Source of the DNA: Acinetobacter nosocomialis NIPH 2119
Lineage (GTDB): Bacteria; Pseudomonadota; Gammaproteobacteria; Pseudomonadales; Moraxellaceae
Assembly: GCF_000368085.1 (NCBI RefSeq)
Contig: NZ_KB849239.1
Span: forward strand, 62,001-126,000
Reading direction: 5' to 3'
DNA: 64,000 bases
In this document: positions 7,611 to 16,784 of the stretch, one piece after another
Layout of the letters: each line of letters opens with the position of its first letter
How positions within the stretch are numbered: position 1 is the stretch's first letter
The notes under the pieces: model-generated
Databases searched by the model: none
What the model was told of the DNA's origin: nothing
Seen by the model: only the letters and a program-made list of their open reading frames with translations
Program-made: the position numbers and the translations under genes

Positions 7611-8177
7611 ATGAAAGTCAGTAAAACTCAGGTAAAAGAAAACCGAGATAAAATTGTTGAAAAGGCGACTCAACTGTTTCGTAGCAAAGGCTACGATGGG
7701 GTCGGCATTGCCGAGTTAATGTCTAGCGCAGGTTTTACCCACGGCGGCTTTTATAAACATTTCAGTTCGAAAACAGACCTTGTCTCAATTACTGTTAAAC
7801 ATGGACTTGAGCAGGTTTTAAAAAGAATAGAAGGTTTAAACTTAACTCAATTTATTCAGCTTTATGTGTCTCGCACTCATCGAGATAATCGGGATTTGGG
7901 CTGCACACTAACAGCGTTATCTTGTGATGCTGCAAGACAGCCCGATGAAGTAAAAGTCGAGTTTGAAGAGGGCATTGAGCAACTTATTCAGTTCATTATG
8001 AACGAGCGAGCCAAACAAGTTTCTTTAGAAGCGCCTGAGTTAAGAAAGCAAGCCATTAATATTCTTGCCCAGTCTGTAGGGGCAATTGCCTTATCTCGCG
8101 CATGTCCAGACCAATCTAACCTTAGCGATGAAATCTTAGAAAGCTGTAAAGAGAGCCTTTTAAAATTAGCCAATTAA
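7611..8177 (+). CDS. TetR-family transcriptional regulator
   Basis: A 188-aa TetR regulator of the group that starts with a short M.VSK leader followed by ENR..IVEKATQLFR, then GIAELMSSAGFTHGGFYKHFSSK as the HTH. The start at 7611 is preferred over the ATG at 7575: relatives recalled from memory begin here, and the upstream ATG overlaps the inverted repeat with no ribosome-binding site. The pair of Cys residues (GCTLTALSCDAA) is typical of this subfamily and might sense electrophiles. It is divergent from SDR-nitroreductase, its likely target. Its end overlaps the convergent glycerate kinase gene by 4 bp. Confidence 0.85.
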   Translation: MKVSKTQVKENRDKIVEKATQLFRSKGYDGVGIAELMSSAGFTHGGFYKHFSSKTDLVSITVKHGLEQVLKRIEGLNLTQFIQLYVSRTHRDNRDLGCTLTALSCDAARQPDEVKVEFEEGIEQLIQFIMNERAKQVSLEAPELRKQAINILAQSVGAIALSRACPDQSNLSDEILESCKESLLKLAN

Positions 8178-9331
8178 GCTTTTTTATCTTTCCAGTTCAT
8201 TTGGCTAAATTGAATTAATTTCGCAATATCTACGGTTCTTTCATAAATGAGTTCTGCTGCATGTTCGCAAGCTTGTTCTAATGTGATCGGGCCGTTTGCT
8301 AGCGAAAAAGCAGCGCTTACGCCGTGCTCATAAAGTGCTTGGTAGCCTTCGCCTAAAGTCCCAGCAATCACAATCACAGGTACGTTGTGAGCTTTAGCAA
8401 TTTGGCTCACCCCAAAAACAGTTTTGCCACTTAAAGTTTGCTGGTCAAATTTACCTTCACCCGTAATTACCCAATCTGCGTTAGCAATTTTATGTTCAAG
8501 TTGGTTTAGTTCAGCCACCACTTTAACGCCAGCTTTAAAGTCTGCATTTAAATAACTTTTGGCCGCAAAACCCAAGCCACCAGCAGCACCAGAACCTGCT
8601 TCATTTCGTTTGTCGAAACCTAAAAGCTTCGCTGAGACATCGGCAAAATGTGCAAGCGCTGTATCGAGTAACTGTACTTGAGCCGGAGAAGCCCCTTTTT
8701 GTGGGCCAAAAATATGTGATGCGCCATTTGGGCCACAAAGTGGATTAGTCACATCGGCAGCCAGTAAAAACCGTGTGTGCTGAATGCGTGAGTCGAAATG
8801 TGTTAAATCAATTTTGGATAGGTTGCTTAGAGCAAGTCCACCGGCGGGTAAGGCGTTTTGGTTAGTATCGAGTAAAACAGCACCCAAAGCACTGAGTAAA
8901 CCTGTACCGCCATCATTGGTGGCGCTGCCGCCCACAGTTAAAATAATCTCTTTTGCACCTGCATCTAAAGCATCTAAAATGAGCTGCCCTGTGCCAAAGG
9001 TTGTACTGTGGCAAGCATCACGCTCAGACGGTGGGACTAACTGTATGCCGCTTGCTTGAGCCATTTCAATGATGGCGATTTTTTGCTTTTCTAACCATCC
9101 CCATTTGGCTTGAACAGGCTGACCTAATGGCCCAACCACCGTTTTTTCACGCCATTGACCCTCACAGACTTCTAAAACAGCTTCAATGGTGCCTTCACCG
9201 CCGTCTGCCATCGGGCACAAAACAGTTTCGGCATCGGGAAAAACAGCTTGCCATCCTTTGGCAATGGCTTGAGCTACCTTCAAAGCAGATAAGCTGTCTT
9301 TAAATGAGTCAGGGGCAATCACAAGCTTCAT
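8174..9331 (-). CDS. Glycerate 2-kinase (GarK/GlxK family)
   Basis: A 385-aa glycerate kinase of the bacterial GarK/GlxK type that phosphorylates D-glycerate to 2-phosphoglycerate using ATP. The start IAPDSFKDSLSA is the family signature. The segments CPMADGGEGT, TVGGSATNDGGTG and TGEGKFDQQTLSGK are the conserved substrate and nucleotide-binding blocks. Length fits the family. The gene stands alone between a convergent TetR gene and a non-coding interval; no tartronate-semialdehyde reductase or transporter is adjacent, so its pathway is assembled elsewhere. Confidence 0.92.
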   Translation of the reverse strand: MKLVIAPDSFKDSLSALKVAQAIAKGWQAVFPDAETVLCPMADGGEGTIEAVLEVCEGQWREKTVVGPLGQPVQAKWGWLEKQKIAIIEMAQASGIQLVPPSERDACHSTTFGTGQLILDALDAGAKEIILTVGGSATNDGGTGLLSALGAVLLDTNQNALPAGGLALSNLSKIDLTHFDSRIQHTRFLLAADVTNPLCGPNGASHIFGPQKGASPAQVQLLDTALAHFADVSAKLLGFDKRNEAGSGAAGGLGFAAKSYLNADFKAGVKVVAELNQLEHKIANADWVITGEGKFDQQTLSGKTVFGVSQIAKAHNVPVIVIAGTLGEGYQALYEHGVSAAFSLANGPITLEQACEHAAELIYERTVDIAKLIQFSQMNWKDKKA

Positions 9332-9725
9332 AAACGTTCTAATACGGATAAATTTCTCATTGTTTTATACTGCTTAATACGAAAAAAACATAGATAAACA
9401 CATGTAGGCGTCAATTTTTAAATATTTCAATCTGATAAAAATGAAAATCAATAATGTTTTTATCTGTAAAAATTTGGATTATAAAATTTTTAAGCCATTG
9501 TTTTATAAATTTTTATATAAATAGTATGGTTGTTTTGAATGATTGTAATTGTAAACAATATGGCACATATTATAAGAACGGTTGAGCCAGCTTTTAAAAT
9601 AGCGGAAACCTATAAAAAGTAGACTCTACAAATAAGCTAAACAGCAGATTGTCTTGATATAACCATAATTTAAATTGTGATTTTATTGGATCTGTTGAGT
9701 GTAAAAGAAATAAGAGGATGAAAAA
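9332..9725. other. Intergenic region, 394 bp
   Basis: Very AT-rich interval between divergent glycerate kinase and oxidoreductase genes. It should hold promoters for both. No clear palindrome, repeat, RNA or terminator was recognised; AGAGG just before 9726 is the ribosome-binding site of the oxidoreductase. Confidence 0.6.
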
Positions 9726-12134
9726 GTGGATAATTCAGAAGAACAAAAGCATATACAGGAAAATAACGGTTTTGCGCGAATTGAGCCATATACTCATCCT
9801 GCTGGCGGGTGGGGCGCACTCCTTAGTGTCGCTCGAAACCTAAAGCGACAAGATATTTTAGGTAAAGGTTCAATTACCTTACTCAACATTAACCAGCCTA
9901 CAGGTTTTGACTGTCCCGGTTGTGCATGGCCAGAAAAGAAAGATGCCCATGCCTTTAACTTCTGTGAAAATGGTGCCAAAGCAGTTGCTTTTGAAGCAAC
10001 CAGTAAAACCGTTACTCCCGAATATTTCGCAGGCCATACGGTTAGTTGGCTATCAGAACAAAGTGACTTTTTTCTAGAGGACTTAGGCCGCTTAACAGAC
10101 CCAGTTCGTTATGATGCTGCAACCGATAAATATGTTCCTATTTCATGGGACGATGCCTTTAAGCTCATTGCTCAACATTTACATGCGCTAGACAACCCAG
10201 ACCAAGCGGCATTTTATACATCTGGCCGTGCCAGTAACGAAGCAGCATTTTTATATCAATTGTTTGTGAGAAGCTTTGGTACAAATAACTTTCCAGACTG
10301 TTCAAATATGTGCCATGAAACCACAAGTGTAGGCTTGCTCGACTCAATTGGTTTAGGAAAGGGCACCGTTACTTTAGAAGATTTTGATTTAGCCGATGCC
10401 ATTTTTAGTTTTGGGCACAACCCGGGAACCAACCATCCACGTATGTTAGGTACTTTGCGTGAAGTGTCTAAACGCGGTGGCAACATTATTGCGATTAACC
10501 CGATTAAAGAGCGAGGCTTAGAGCGTTTCCAAGACCCGCAAGCACCGCTTGAAATGATGACCAACGGCAGTACGCCAATTAGCCGTTATTATTTCCAGCC
10601 TAAAATTGGTGGCGACTATGCACTGATGTTAGGAATGTTAAAGCACTTAAATGAATGGGATAAAAAAGCACTTGCTTCAGGTAAACCAAGCGTTTTTGAC
10701 CGAAACTTTATTGCGGTGAATACCGTTGGTTTTGATGAGATGATTGCTGAGGTGGAAAGAACTGAGTGGGCAGATATTTATAAGCACTCAGGCCTGTCGC
10801 CTGAACATTTAGAAAAACTCGCTAAACTCTTTTTAGAGTCCGAGCGCTCCATTTTCTGTTGGGGGATGGGAATTACCCAGCACCGTCACGGAACTGCTAA
10901 CGTACATATGCTGGCAAATTTATTGTTGGCACGTGGTCAAATTGGTAGACCAGGTGCAGGGCTGTGTCCGGTTCGTGGGCACAGTAACGTGCAAGGCGAC
11001 CGCACCATGGGCATCAATGAGCTACCTAGCCCTAAACTACTCGATAACATTGACCGTGTATTCGGTATTAAATCACCAAGAAAAAATGGATATGGCGTGG
11101 TCGAAACGATTAAAGCCATGGCTGAAGGCGAGATAAAAGTCTTTATTGGTTTAGGTGGAAATTTTGCAGTTGCAACTCCTGATACCCCATATACGCAAGA
11201 AGCGCTTAGAAAATGTGATTTAACCGTCCATGTCGCAACCAAGTTAAATCGTAGTCATTTGGTATGCGGTAAAGATGCACTTATTTTGCCATGTTTAGGC
11301 CGTACCGAAATAGACGAGCAGCTTCATGGCCCACAAGCCATTTCGGTTGAAGACTCCATGAGTAATGTTCACTTGTCGGCAGGACGTAATACGCCAATTT
11401 CTAAAAACATATTGTCTGAACCCGATATTGTGGCAAGAATGGCTGAAGCTGTTCTTCCAGACAGTCAGATTAAATGGAAATGGTACATCGAAAGCTATGA
11501 CCGCATTCGTGACTCCATTGCCGATGTGTTTGATGAGTTCCATGACTTTAATTTACGTGTTTATAAACCGGGCGGTTTCCACCTCGAGCATCCTGCTAAT
11601 CAGCACATCTGGAATACCAAGAGTGGTAAAGCGCAATTTCTGATTACGCCACTTGAAGAAGTCTACGCGGATGAAGAAAACCAATACGCTGCTGCATATA
11701 CCGAAAGTAAGGTGTATACCTTAATGACCACCCGTTCTCATGACCAATACAACACCACTTTATATGGTCTGGATGACCGTTACCGTGGGGTATTTGGTCA
11801 GCGCCGTGTGTTGTTTATGAACCAAGCCGATATTGATGAAGCAGGCTTTGAAGCAAATCAGTGGGTCGATATTGAAAGTGTTTTCTCGGATGGTGTGAAG
11901 CGCATTGTGCACAGTTTCCGTATTGTGCCCTACAACATTCCGCGAGGGAGCTTGGCGGCTTACTATCCGGAAACCAATCCTTTGGTGGCCTTAAGCAGTC
12001 ATGACAAATATGCCAAGATTCCGGCTTCTAAAAGTGTTCCTGTGATTTTACATCCAGGGAATGTACCAGAGCACTTTAACTTGGCAACAGCAGTTGACCC
12101 TGAAGATGCCAATAAGAAAGTCAGCAGCCTCTAA
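9726..12134 (+). CDS. FdhF/YdeP-family molybdopterin oxidoreductase
   Basis: An 802-aa molybdopterin-dependent oxidoreductase of the Fdh-alpha-like YdeP group. It has an N-terminal CPGCAWP motif, the Mo-cofactor domains (SWDDAF, FYTSGRASNEAAF, CSNMCHETTSVGL, INPIKERGLERF) and a C-terminal dinucleotide-binding domain (TTRSHDQYNTTLYGLDDRYRG). Translation starts at GTG with AGAGG about 8 nt upstream. YdeP in E. coli is linked to acid resistance and its reaction is unproven. Here it is followed at 78 bp by fdhD, whose product sulfurates the cofactor. No iron-sulfur electron-transfer or membrane subunit is present, so the electron partner is unknown. Confidence 0.87.
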   Translation: MDNSEEQKHIQENNGFARIEPYTHPAGGWGALLSVARNLKRQDILGKGSITLLNINQPTGFDCPGCAWPEKKDAHAFNFCENGAKAVAFEATSKTVTPEYFAGHTVSWLSEQSDFFLEDLGRLTDPVRYDAATDKYVPISWDDAFKLIAQHLHALDNPDQAAFYTSGRASNEAAFLYQLFVRSFGTNNFPDCSNMCHETTSVGLLDSIGLGKGTVTLEDFDLADAIFSFGHNPGTNHPRMLGTLREVSKRGGNIIAINPIKERGLERFQDPQAPLEMMTNGSTPISRYYFQPKIGGDYALMLGMLKHLNEWDKKALASGKPSVFDRNFIAVNTVGFDEMIAEVERTEWADIYKHSGLSPEHLEKLAKLFLESERSIFCWGMGITQHRHGTANVHMLANLLLARGQIGRPGAGLCPVRGHSNVQGDRTMGINELPSPKLLDNIDRVFGIKSPRKNGYGVVETIKAMAEGEIKVFIGLGGNFAVATPDTPYTQEALRKCDLTVHVATKLNRSHLVCGKDALILPCLGRTEIDEQLHGPQAISVEDSMSNVHLSAGRNTPISKNILSEPDIVARMAEAVLPDSQIKWKWYIESYDRIRDSIADVFDEFHDFNLRVYKPGGFHLEHPANQHIWNTKSGKAQFLITPLEEVYADEENQYAAAYTESKVYTLMTTRSHDQYNTTLYGLDDRYRGVFGQRRVLFMNQADIDEAGFEANQWVDIESVFSDGVKRIVHSFRIVPYNIPRGSLAAYYPETNPLVALSSHDKYAKIPASKSVPVILHPGNVPEHFNLATAVDPEDANKKVSSL

Positions 12135-12212
12135 GTGAACCTGTTTTTTAAAATGAAATCTAAGCAAATGGCACTCTAAACAAGCGCCATTCTTGAAATA
12201 AAGGAAATAATT

Positions 12213-13004
12213 TTGACACCACATGCTTATGGGGTTGAAACATTACAAGTACAGCGGTTTAACAAAACCGAATCTGAAAATGTTTTAGATCATATTGTGC
12301 AAGAGTACCCAATTGCTTTGGTATATAACGGTATTTCACATGCGGTGATGATGGCAACACCGACCGATGTCGAATTATTTGCCAAAGGTTTTAGTCTCTC
12401 AGAAGGCATTTTGACCAGTTTAAAAGAGCTATATGTCCTTGATGTAAATCAAAATGAATTAGGCATTACGGTTGAAATGACCATTTCATCGAGAGCATTT
12501 GCTGCATTAAAAGAGCATCGACGCATGATGGTTGGTCGTACAGGTTGTGGTTTATGTGGCATTGAAAGTTTGGAGCAGTTTCAGTTAGATGTTCCCAAAA
12601 TTACAACGCATGCATCAAAGCTATGGCTTGAGCAAATTCCGAGTGCCATTTCCCATTTAAAAGCCCAGCAAGAAATTACCGCTTTAACAGGTGGGGCACA
12701 TGCCGCAGCGTGGGTGGTTGATGGTCAAATCGTGGCGTTATTTGAAGATGTTGGCCGCCATAATGCTTTGGATAAATTAATTGGTTATATAGCGCAAGAA
12801 AACTACGACACCAGTTTAGGTTTTGTTGTCATGACTAGTCGGGCAAGTTATGAACTAATACGAAAATGTGCCCAGCTGAATATTAGCTTGCTTGCTTCAA
12901 TTTCAGCACCGACCAGTATGGCCATTCAGTTAGCCAAACAATCTGGCCTCACATTGGCAAGTTTCTGTAGGGGAGACCGGTTTGTTTTATATACGGAAAT
13001 TTAA
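12213..13004 (+). CDS. fdhD: FdhD, formate dehydrogenase accessory sulfurtransferase
   Basis: A 263-aa FdhD protein. It transfers sulfur from IscS to the molybdenum cofactor before insertion into formate-dehydrogenase-type enzymes. The CGLCG segment in GRTGCGLCGIESL carries the two loop cysteines, and TGGAHAAAW, EDVGRHNALDKLIG and TSRASYELIRKCA are the conserved family blocks. It starts at TTG with AAGGA 8 nt upstream. It probably forms an operon with the upstream molybdopterin oxidoreductase, its obvious client. Confidence 0.93.
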   Translation: MTPHAYGVETLQVQRFNKTESENVLDHIVQEYPIALVYNGISHAVMMATPTDVELFAKGFSLSEGILTSLKELYVLDVNQNELGITVEMTISSRAFAALKEHRRMMVGRTGCGLCGIESLEQFQLDVPKITTHASKLWLEQIPSAISHLKAQQEITALTGGAHAAAWVVDGQIVALFEDVGRHNALDKLIGYIAQENYDTSLGFVVMTSRASYELIRKCAQLNISLLASISAPTSMAIQLAKQSGLTLASFCRGDRFVLYTEI

Positions 13005-13021
13005 AATATATCGTTTAATAT

Positions 13022-13045
13022 GATGGGCTTAAAACGAAGCTCATC
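13022..13045 (+). terminator. Weak terminator-like hairpin after fdhD
   Basis: GATGGGCTT (13022-13030) pairs with AAGCTCATC (13037-13045) with one G-U pair. The T-richness that follows is poor, so a terminator role is tentative. Confidence 0.3.
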
Positions 13046-13123
13046 TAACATCTCTGTTGCTTTTAAGCTAAGGATAGATTTTATAGATTATTATAAAACT
13101 CAAAAGGTTCAGAGTCTGTCCAA

Positions 13124-13516
13124 ATGTCTTGGTTACAATCACTAAAAGAATGGGCAAAACGTCTAAAAAAACAAATTATTATGCTTTGGTTTGCCTCAAG
13201 GCATCCTCAAATGCCGTGGTTACCCAAAGTTATTGCGGTAGTGGCTGTGGCTTATGCGTTTAGTCCTATCGACTTAATTCCAGATTTTATTCCTATTTTA
13301 GGCTTTATTGATGATGCTATCATTTTACCGATACTCATTTGGCTAGCGCTTCGTTTTACGCCTCAGCAAGTCATTTTCGATGCTGAACAACAAGCCAAAG
13401 AATGGTTAGATGAACATGAGAAAGGGCCACGAAATTATTTGGTTGCTGTACTGATTATTTTAATTTGGCTCACACTTGCCGTGATGGCTTACTTTTATTT
13501 TGGTGGTGGTTTGTAG
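13124..13516 (+). CDS. YkvA/DUF1232-family membrane protein
   Basis: A 130-aa protein with the DUF1232 core AYAFSPIDLIPDFIPILGF followed by IDD, a family of small membrane-associated proteins of unknown function. An N-terminal basic amphipathic part precedes it, and there are two or three hydrophobic segments, the last at the C-terminus (LIILIWLTLAVMAYFYF). The first ATG is used. Its neighbours are fdhD upstream and pdxB downstream, with intervals of about 100 bp, so it is probably its own unit. No function is proposed. Confidence 0.8.
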   Translation: MSWLQSLKEWAKRLKKQIIMLWFASRHPQMPWLPKVIAVVAVAYAFSPIDLIPDFIPILGFIDDAIILPILIWLALRFTPQQVIFDAEQQAKEWLDEHEKGPRNYLVAVLIILIWLTLAVMAYFYFGGGL

Positions 13517-13619
13517 TTGAACTGAGTCTTAAAACCTGTGCGAATTTAATATCCTTAACATTGTGCTTTGCTACAACTCAAAGGATAATAACGTTTTTAT
13601 AAACTATGGGTTGCAGACC

Positions 13620-14687
13620 ATGAAAATCGTCGCAGATGAAAATTTGGCGTTTACCGATTACTTTTTTTCAGAATTTGGCGATATTCAACACCATGCAGGA
13701 CGCACCTTAACGCACGCAGATGTGAAAGATGCTGAAGCTTTATTGGTCCGCTCAGTTACTGCTGTAAATGAAAGTTTAATTCAAAACACTGCTTTAAAAT
13801 ATGTAGGTAGTGCCACAATCGGGACTGATCATTTAGATATTCAAGCCCTAGAAAAGCATAATATTACATGGGCCAATGCCGCAGGTTGTAATGCACAGGC
13901 AGTTGCTGAATATGTCATTACCGCTTTACTTCATTTAGATGCTAGCCTTTTAGAACAACAAGAAAAATTTACGCTAGGCATTGTGGGGCTTGGAAACGTG
14001 GGGAAACGTTTAGCTTATATGGCTCGGTTGCTTGGCTGGAACGTAATTGGCTTTGACCCATATGTAAAGTTAGATTCAATTGAAAATGTGAACTTTAAAG
14101 CCCTATTACAACAAGCCAATGCTATTTCAATTCATGTGCCGCTTACCAAAAACGGTGAACATGCGACATATCATCTTTTCAATGAAGAAAATTTTTCAGC
14201 GCTTCAACCAGATACGATTTTAATTAATAGCGCTCGTGGTCCAGTTGTGAAAGAAGCTGCTTTAATCGAAGACATTCAACGTACCAAACGTAAAGTTGTA
14301 CTTGATGTATTTGAACATGAGCCAGTGATATCAGATGAGCTTTTAAATATGTTGGCTTTGGCGACACCGCATATTGCAGGTTATAGCTTGGAAGGAAAAG
14401 CTCGTGGTACACAAATGATTTATGAAGCGTTTTGCCAAAAATTTGGCTACGACATTAATAAGCGTTTCGAAACGCAGTTGCCTGCATGCGAAGATTATTT
14501 TTCAGGACATGACTTAAAAGCAGTGTTAAAGCAAAAACTATCTCAAATTTATGATATTGCTCAAGATGATGCCAATATTCGTGCCTGTGTTAAAGACGGC
14601 AAAGTAGAGCAAAAAGCATTTGATTTATTACGTAAGAATTATCCGCTGCGTCGTGAATGGGCAGCACACGGGGGACCGCAAGCATGA
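13620..14687 (+). CDS. pdxB: PdxB, 4-phosphoerythronate dehydrogenase
   Basis: A 355-aa NAD-dependent D-2-hydroxyacid dehydrogenase that oxidises 4-phosphoerythronate in the DXP-dependent pyridoxal phosphate pathway. The start MKIVADEN at 13620 is the family start; an upstream in-frame ATG at 13563 would add an unrelated 19-residue leader. The NAD-binding GIVGLGNVGK motif, SARGPVV (Arg), the Glu in VFEHEP and the His in TPHIAGYS form the catalytic set. The C-terminal part is the PdxB dimerisation domain. Its stop overlaps the epmA start as ATGA, indicating translational coupling. Confidence 0.93.
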   Translation: MKIVADENLAFTDYFFSEFGDIQHHAGRTLTHADVKDAEALLVRSVTAVNESLIQNTALKYVGSATIGTDHLDIQALEKHNITWANAAGCNAQAVAEYVITALLHLDASLLEQQEKFTLGIVGLGNVGKRLAYMARLLGWNVIGFDPYVKLDSIENVNFKALLQQANAISIHVPLTKNGEHATYHLFNEENFSALQPDTILINSARGPVVKEAALIEDIQRTKRKVVLDVFEHEPVISDELLNMLALATPHIAGYSLEGKARGTQMIYEAFCQKFGYDINKRFETQLPACEDYFSGHDLKAVLKQKLSQIYDIAQDDANIRACVKDGKVEQKAFDLLRKNYPLRREWAAHGGPQA

Positions 14688-15658
14688 GTTTAAGTTATCA
14701 ACCTACGTGTTCAATTGATGCTTTAAAGGCTCGTGCCAAGCTTTATACCCAAATTCGCCAGTTCTTTGCAGAACGTGGGGTCATGGAAGTTGAAACACCT
14801 GTAGTTTCACAAGCAGGCGTTACCGATGTGCATTTGGCTTCGGTTCAGGCGTTACGCCATATCAATGGCAAATTACAGACTCAGTATTTACAGACTTCTC
14901 CTGAGTTTGCTATGAAACGTTTGCTAGCAAGTGGGAGCGGGCCGATTTATCAAATATGCAAGGTTTTTCGTGACGATGAACACGGGCGTAAACACAACAG
15001 TGAATTTACCATGCTCGAATGGTATCGTCCGGGTTTAGACTTAAAAGCATTAATGCATGAAACAGCCGATTTATTGCAAACCTGTTTGCAGCATCGTTTT
15101 GGCGAAGTTCGTCCATTTATTTTGAGCTATAAGCATGCCTTTCAGGACCGTTTAGATATTAATCCGTTACAAGCAACTTTAAAGCAACTCAAAGATACTG
15201 CAAATCGTGTGGGGTTAAATCTCGATTTAGGTGATGACCGCTTAGCTTATATGGACTTGTTGTTTTCTCATTTTGTTGAGCCAAGTTTAGGTTTTGATGC
15301 ACCTGTCTTTTTAACTGACTTTCCACCAGAAATGGCGTCTTTGGCAAAAGTGAAAGTAGATGAAGATGGGGAAGAGGTCGCAGCGCGTTTTGAGGTTTAT
15401 ATCGAAGGCTTAGAGCTTGCCAATGCTTACGATGAATTGCTCGATGCAGACGTGTTACGTTCACGCTTTGAAGCAGACAATGCAGAACGGGCTAAGCAAC
15501 GGCTTCATGTTATGCCATTAGATGAGTATTTGTTAGCAGCTTTGCCTCATATGCCAGAATGTTCAGGAATTGCTTTAGGCATAGACCGATTACTCATGGT
15601 TGCAACCGAACAACTTAAAATTGAAAAAGTCATCGCATTTCCAGCCGAAATTGCCTGA
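14684..15658 (+). CDS. epmA: EpmA, EF-P--(R)-beta-lysine ligase
   Basis: A 324-aa class II aminoacyl-tRNA-synthetase-like enzyme (GenX/PoxA) that attaches (R)-beta-lysine to the conserved Lys of elongation factor P. It resembles the LysRS catalytic core without the anticodon-binding domain. Visible are motif 2 (CKVFRDDEHGRKHNSEFTMLEW) in two halves and motif 3 (GIALGIDRLLM). The start at 14684 overlaps the pdxB stop and gives a length close to E. coli EpmA. Its partners EpmB and EF-P lie outside this window. Confidence 0.93.
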   Translation: MSLSYQPTCSIDALKARAKLYTQIRQFFAERGVMEVETPVVSQAGVTDVHLASVQALRHINGKLQTQYLQTSPEFAMKRLLASGSGPIYQICKVFRDDEHGRKHNSEFTMLEWYRPGLDLKALMHETADLLQTCLQHRFGEVRPFILSYKHAFQDRLDINPLQATLKQLKDTANRVGLNLDLGDDRLAYMDLLFSHFVEPSLGFDAPVFLTDFPPEMASLAKVKVDEDGEEVAARFEVYIEGLELANAYDELLDADVLRSRFEADNAERAKQRLHVMPLDEYLLAALPHMPECSGIALGIDRLLMVATEQLKIEKVIAFPAEIA

Positions 15659-15670
15659 GGGCGAGCAAAT

Positions 15671-15697
15671 AAAAAAGCCACATATTGTGGCTTTTTT
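15671..15697. terminator. Bidirectional terminator
   Basis: AAAAAAGCCACA pairs with TGTGGCTTTTTT around a 3-nt loop, giving T-runs on both strands. It serves the convergent epmA and Tim44-like genes. Confidence 0.85.
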
Positions 15698-15715
15698 ATT
15701 TGGAGCTTATTTAAA

Positions 15716-16702
15716 TTAAGCTTGTTGAATACCTGCAACAACCCAGTCTTGCTGAGAGCCAACAGGTTTTACAAAGTGCCAGATTTCTGTAAATGGCTGT
15801 GGCAAGCTATTTAAATCTTCACTTACTGTACCTGTGAAGCGTACGCTCACGATGTATTGACCATTTTCAGTCGCACTGTCTACAACCATTGCATTTAAGT
15901 TACTAAACTCGGCAACGTCCTGATCTTGATTCTCCATGATGTCGTTATACATAGAGTTATAAAGTTCAGGTGTTAAGTAGCGACGAATTTCTTCGATGTT
16001 ACTTGCACTGTTGATTGACTGAATGTGGTTAAAACGCTGACGGGCAACACGTAAGAAAGAAGCAGGTTCACTACCATCTGGTAACTGGTTGCCATTACTT
16101 GTTGTTGCACCACCAAACGGTGCTTGAGTTGCTGTACCACCACCAATAGACTGACCAAAAATATTGGTATTGTCGTTTGAGTTAGTTGGTGCAGCTGAAC
16201 GGCCAAATGTGTTTTGACCGTTGCTGTTTGGAGCGTAAGGATTATTTGCTGCTAATTTTTTTTTCCCGCCCAATTTGCGGAATACAAAAAAGGCAACAGC
16301 AGCAGCAAGTAATACCCATAACCAGCCTGGGATACCACCTTTCTTCTCTTGTTGCTGTTGAGCTTGAACGGCTTGTTGCTCGTTATCTGGCTGGGTTACA
16401 CGTTGTTCAGTTGATGTTGGTTTGTCATCAGCTAAAGCATGTGCTGCAACAGCACCTACGGCAGCACCAGCTACACCAGCTGCAACCATTGAACCAATAC
16501 CCGGACCAGATCTTTGAGGTGCTGTAGCAGGTTGTTGAACTGGAGTCACTTGACGAGGTTGTTGATATGACTGGCTTGAAGTGGTAGAGCGTGCCATGCC
16601 GTGGCTTTTACCACCACCTGCACGTTTTGCTTCAGCAAGAGGAGAAATTGCCAAAGCAGCCATTAAAATACCGGTTATCAAGCCGCGCTGGTGTACTTCC
16701 AT
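15716..16702 (-). CDS. Tim44-domain membrane protein
   Basis: A 328-aa protein with an N-terminal signal-like segment (GILMAALAISPLAEA), then a low-complexity Gln/Pro/Ser/Ala stretch. A Gly/Ala-rich helix follows (GSMVAAGVAGAAVGAVAAHAL), then a transmembrane helix (WLWVLLAAAVAFFVF) and a C-terminal Tim44-like domain (PASFLRVARQRFNHIQS...). The Tim44-like domain in bacteria is found in membrane proteins of unclear role, and its fold is NTF2-like. The Gln runs and Asn/Gly repeats between domains are flexible linkers. Function in bacteria is not established. Confidence 0.8.
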   Translation of the reverse strand: MEVHQRGLITGILMAALAISPLAEAKRAGGGKSHGMARSTTSSQSYQQPRQVTPVQQPATAPQRSGPGIGSMVAAGVAGAAVGAVAAHALADDKPTSTEQRVTQPDNEQQAVQAQQQQEKKGGIPGWLWVLLAAAVAFFVFRKLGGKKKLAANNPYAPNSNGQNTFGRSAAPTNSNDNTNIFGQSIGGGTATQAPFGGATTSNGNQLPDGSEPASFLRVARQRFNHIQSINSASNIEEIRRYLTPELYNSMYNDIMENQDQDVAEFSNLNAMVVDSATENGQYIVSVRFTGTVSEDLNSLPQPFTEIWHFVKPVGSQQDWVVAGIQQA

Positions 16703-16784
16703 AGGAAATTCCTGTTTAAAATTAATTTGTAATTGTATTTATGCAGTCATTTACACTAAATTTCAACTATAAAAATATGTTTTT

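Noticed and set aside
16186..16527. Gln/Leu-rich plus-strand frame inside the Tim44-like gene
   Set aside because: Its composition comes from CAG/CTG-type repeats of the antisense coding strand for the low-complexity linker; not a real protein.
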